This document shows positions 62,324-64,000 of a stretch of DNA of 64,000 bases, piece by piece. The position numbers and the translations under genes were made by a program. The notes beneath the pieces were generated by a model. The model ran no database searches. It saw only the letters and a list, made by a program, of their open reading frames with translations, and was not told where the DNA came from. Position 1 is the stretch's first letter. Each line of letters starts with the position of its first letter. The stretch is from NCBI RefSeq assembly GCF_006440775.1, contig NZ_VFTZ01000004.1, positions 124,001 through 188,000 of the forward strand, written 5' to 3'. This DNA is from Mesorhizobium sp. B2-7-2. Its GTDB lineage: Bacteria > Pseudomonadota > Alphaproteobacteria > Rhizobiales > Rhizobiaceae.

Positions 62324-64000
62324 CTAGCCGGGCTCCAGCGTGTTCTGGATCGAACTTATCAGCACAGTGATCGCCTGCTTGTATTTTTCGAATTCCGGAG
62401 ACGTCTGCCGGATTTCGGTCGTGGTCGTCGCCGGCTGGCTTTGGTCGGTCACCACGCGCGGCGCTTTCTGCCCCATTTTCCGCTCGGCCCAGTCCACAAC
62501 ATAACTGGCGGTCTTGCCGGTAAGGAACGGGTTGGCCTGGATGACGGCTGATCCCAGAACCGCAGTCAATTGCGACGAGCCCGGCGCCGCCAGCACCTGA
62601 TGCGCCCCTTCCATGCCGAGGAAATGGCAAAGATAGAGGCGACCGGCGGTGATCTGGTGGCCGCGGGCGCGCAGATAGGCTTCGCCTTCGCGCGCCAGGT
62701 TGCGCACCATCTCGCGCGACAGCGTCGCGTCGTAGCGGAGCGCCAAAAGGTCGGCGGTCGAAAGCGAGCGGGCAAGATCGGGACGATAGGTGTTCATCAT
62801 CCGGATCCAGGTCTTGGAGATGAACTGGCCGGCGCCGGTCGCCGACGAAAGCGGGTTTTTGGCACGGGCGCTGCCGCCGCTTTCGACATGCACGATCCGG
62901 TCGGTCAGCGTCTCGACGGCGGAATCGCCTGAGCCGCCGGAGCTGACGGAAACGGCGGTGGCGACCGAAGTGACCGTGCCCAGCGGATCGATGGCCTCGC
63001 CGTTCTGGTAGAGCTCGAAATGCAGATGCGGGCCGGTCGAAAGCCCTGTGGTACCGATATAGCCGATGACGTCGCCGGCCTTCACCTTGGTGCCGACCCC
63101 GCTGGCGATGGCGAATTTCTGCATATGCGCATAACGCGTCTCGCGACCGTTGGCATGTGTGATCTTCACCAGATTGCCGTAGCTGCCGCCATCGCCCTGG
63201 AAGGAGATCGCGCCGTCGAAGGCGGCCATCACCGGCGTGCCGACCGGCGCCGCCCAGTCGACGCCCTTGTGGATTCGAACCGTACCGAGGATCGGATGCT
63301 TGCGCGGGCCGAAGGTCGAGGTCATCACTCCGGCGACCGGTGTGACCATGCCGTTGGTGACGGTCAGCGAGCGGACCTGGTCGTCGCCCGTCACGCAGGC
63401 ATACTGGCCGTCGCTCTGCTGGAAGACGAAACAGTCAAGGCTCTTGTCCGTGCCCTGGACGCCGACATAGAGCACCCGCCCGGAGATGTCGCCTTGGCCG
63501 CGCGGCGTCTGCGAATAGATCAGCACCAGGCGCTGGTCCTCGCTGGCGAAGGCGTCGAGGTCCTGCCCCCTTGACAGATACATGATCGCCTCGCCGATGA
63601 CGCTGGTCGGCACCTTGTTGCGTGCTGCCGTCGAATAGATCGCGTCGAGCAGGCGGTACTGCCGCTTGGGCCCGCCCTGGTCGGAGGCGCCGGAATAGTT
63701 GAAGAGGTCCTCGCGGACCCAGGGGTCGACGCCCGACACGAAGGCGCCGGCCGCATTGCGCGTCAGCGTGCCGACATAGACGTTCCTCGCGTAGACGGAG
63801 ACTTGCATCAGCGACATGGTGGTCGTCTCGCGGTTCGGTCGGAACCCGCGCATGGCCACCACAAAGCCGGGCTCCAGCCCGTCGCGGTTGAACAGCGTCT
63901 TCAGCGCCTCGCCCGCAAGCTTCGCATCGTCGGCGGAGAAATGCGCGTCGAGCGTCACGCTGTCCAGGCTGCGGTCGTTGAGGATCTTCACGAACGTGTC
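62324..64000 (-). CDS. M23 metallopeptidase with transglycosylase-like domain, 5' end outside window
   Basis: At least 558 residues, open through the right edge, so the start lies beyond. LytM/M23 endopeptidase domain (TPVAGVMTSTFGPRKHPILGTVRIHKGVDWAAPVGTPVMAAFDG..., with HKGVD and the HLHFEL zinc/catalytic motif) near the middle. C-terminal region IVHVESGGSARAKNPLSSATGAGQFISKTWIRMM resembles lytic transglycosylase/lysozyme folds with a possible catalytic Glu. The N-terminal 230 residues resemble the region before the LytM domain in rhizobial cell-wall peptidases. It probably acts on peptidoglycan in the periplasm during growth or division. Confidence 0.88.
   Translation of the reverse strand, partial: DTFVKILNDRSLDSVTLDAHFSADDAKLAGEALKTLFNRDGLEPGFVVAMRGFRPNRETTTMSLMQVSVYARNVYVGTLTRNAAGAFVSGVDPWVREDLFNYSGASDQGGPKRQYRLLDAIYSTAARNKVPTSVIGEAIMYLSRGQDLDAFASEDQRLVLIYSQTPRGQGDISGRVLYVGVQGTDKSLDCFVFQQSDGQYACVTGDDQVRSLTVTNGMVTPVAGVMTSTFGPRKHPILGTVRIHKGVDWAAPVGTPVMAAFDGAISFQGDGGSYGNLVKITHANGRETRYAHMQKFAIASGVGTKVKAGDVIGYIGTTGLSTGPHLHFELYQNGEAIDPLGTVTSVATAVSVSSGGSGDSAVETLTDRIVHVESGGSARAKNPLSSATGAGQFISKTWIRMMNTYRPDLARSLSTADLLALRYDATLSREMVRNLAREGEAYLRARGHQITAGRLYLCHFLGMEGAHQVLAAPGSSQLTAVLGSAVIQANPFLTGKTASYVVDWAERKMGQKAPRVVTDQSQPATTTTEIRQTSPEFEKYKQAITVLISSIQNTLEPG

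Overview
The window is GC-rich (about 63-65% by eye) and nearly fully coding, with alphaproteobacterial gene content. The rhaRSTPQUK/rhaDI rhamnose locus, the ehu/eut/doe ectoine locus, dctA-dctBD, 5-aminolevulinate synthase (hemA) and Rhizobiales-type intergenic palindromes together point to the order Rhizobiales, most likely Mesorhizobium or a close relative. This is inference from gene content, not from a marker gene. No rRNA, tRNA, IS element, prophage or CRISPR array was seen.

Layout. 1-5.0 kb: end of a class I aminotransferase, hemA (-), galE (+), dadA-like (+). 5.1-16.0 kb: L-rhamnose locus, with a seven-gene leftward operon (DeoR regulator, ABC importer, mutarotase, kinase) diverging from rhaD (aldolase-dehydrogenase fusion) and rhaI (isomerase). 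16.2-18.3 kb: gamma-glutamyltransferase and a small membrane protein. 18.5-23.4 kb: dctD-dctB diverging from dctA across a sigma54 promoter with two DctD-like sites. 23.4-31.4 kb: mixed single genes (histidine phosphatase, S4 pseudouridine synthase, SARP/BTAD regulator diverging from a 1-Cys peroxiredoxin and an SQR-like flavoprotein, acetyltransferase-like protein, UDP-glucuronate epimerase). 31.5-39.96 kb: an MHS-type MFS carrier diverging from cyoABCD-SURF1-RegB/RegA-like genes, a quinol oxidase packed with its own assembly factor and a quinone-sensor-like two-component pair.

39.97-54.8 kb: ectoine/hydroxyectoine uptake and catabolism. Leftward are enuR, ehuABCD, eutABC, doeA(eutD) and doeB(eutE); rightward are asnC/doeX, doeC, doeD and a quinone-oxidoreductase-like gene. 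The enzymes make a full route: import, conversion of hydroxyectoine (EutABC), ring opening (DoeA), deacetylation (DoeB), transamination (DoeD) and oxidation to aspartate (DoeC).

55.1-61.9 kb is the least explained part: two exported caspase-like proteins (one with Sel1 repeats, one ending in a CxxCH motif), a small basic lipoprotein, a YceI-OmpA fusion, a second OmpA-domain protein and a DUF6931-like protein on the other strand. The window ends inside an M23 peptidase/transglycosylase-like gene. Five families of intergenic repeats (RIME-like palindromes, about 190-base foldback elements, two shorter Rhizobiales repeats and one 22-base tandem array) sit between genes, some inside operons.
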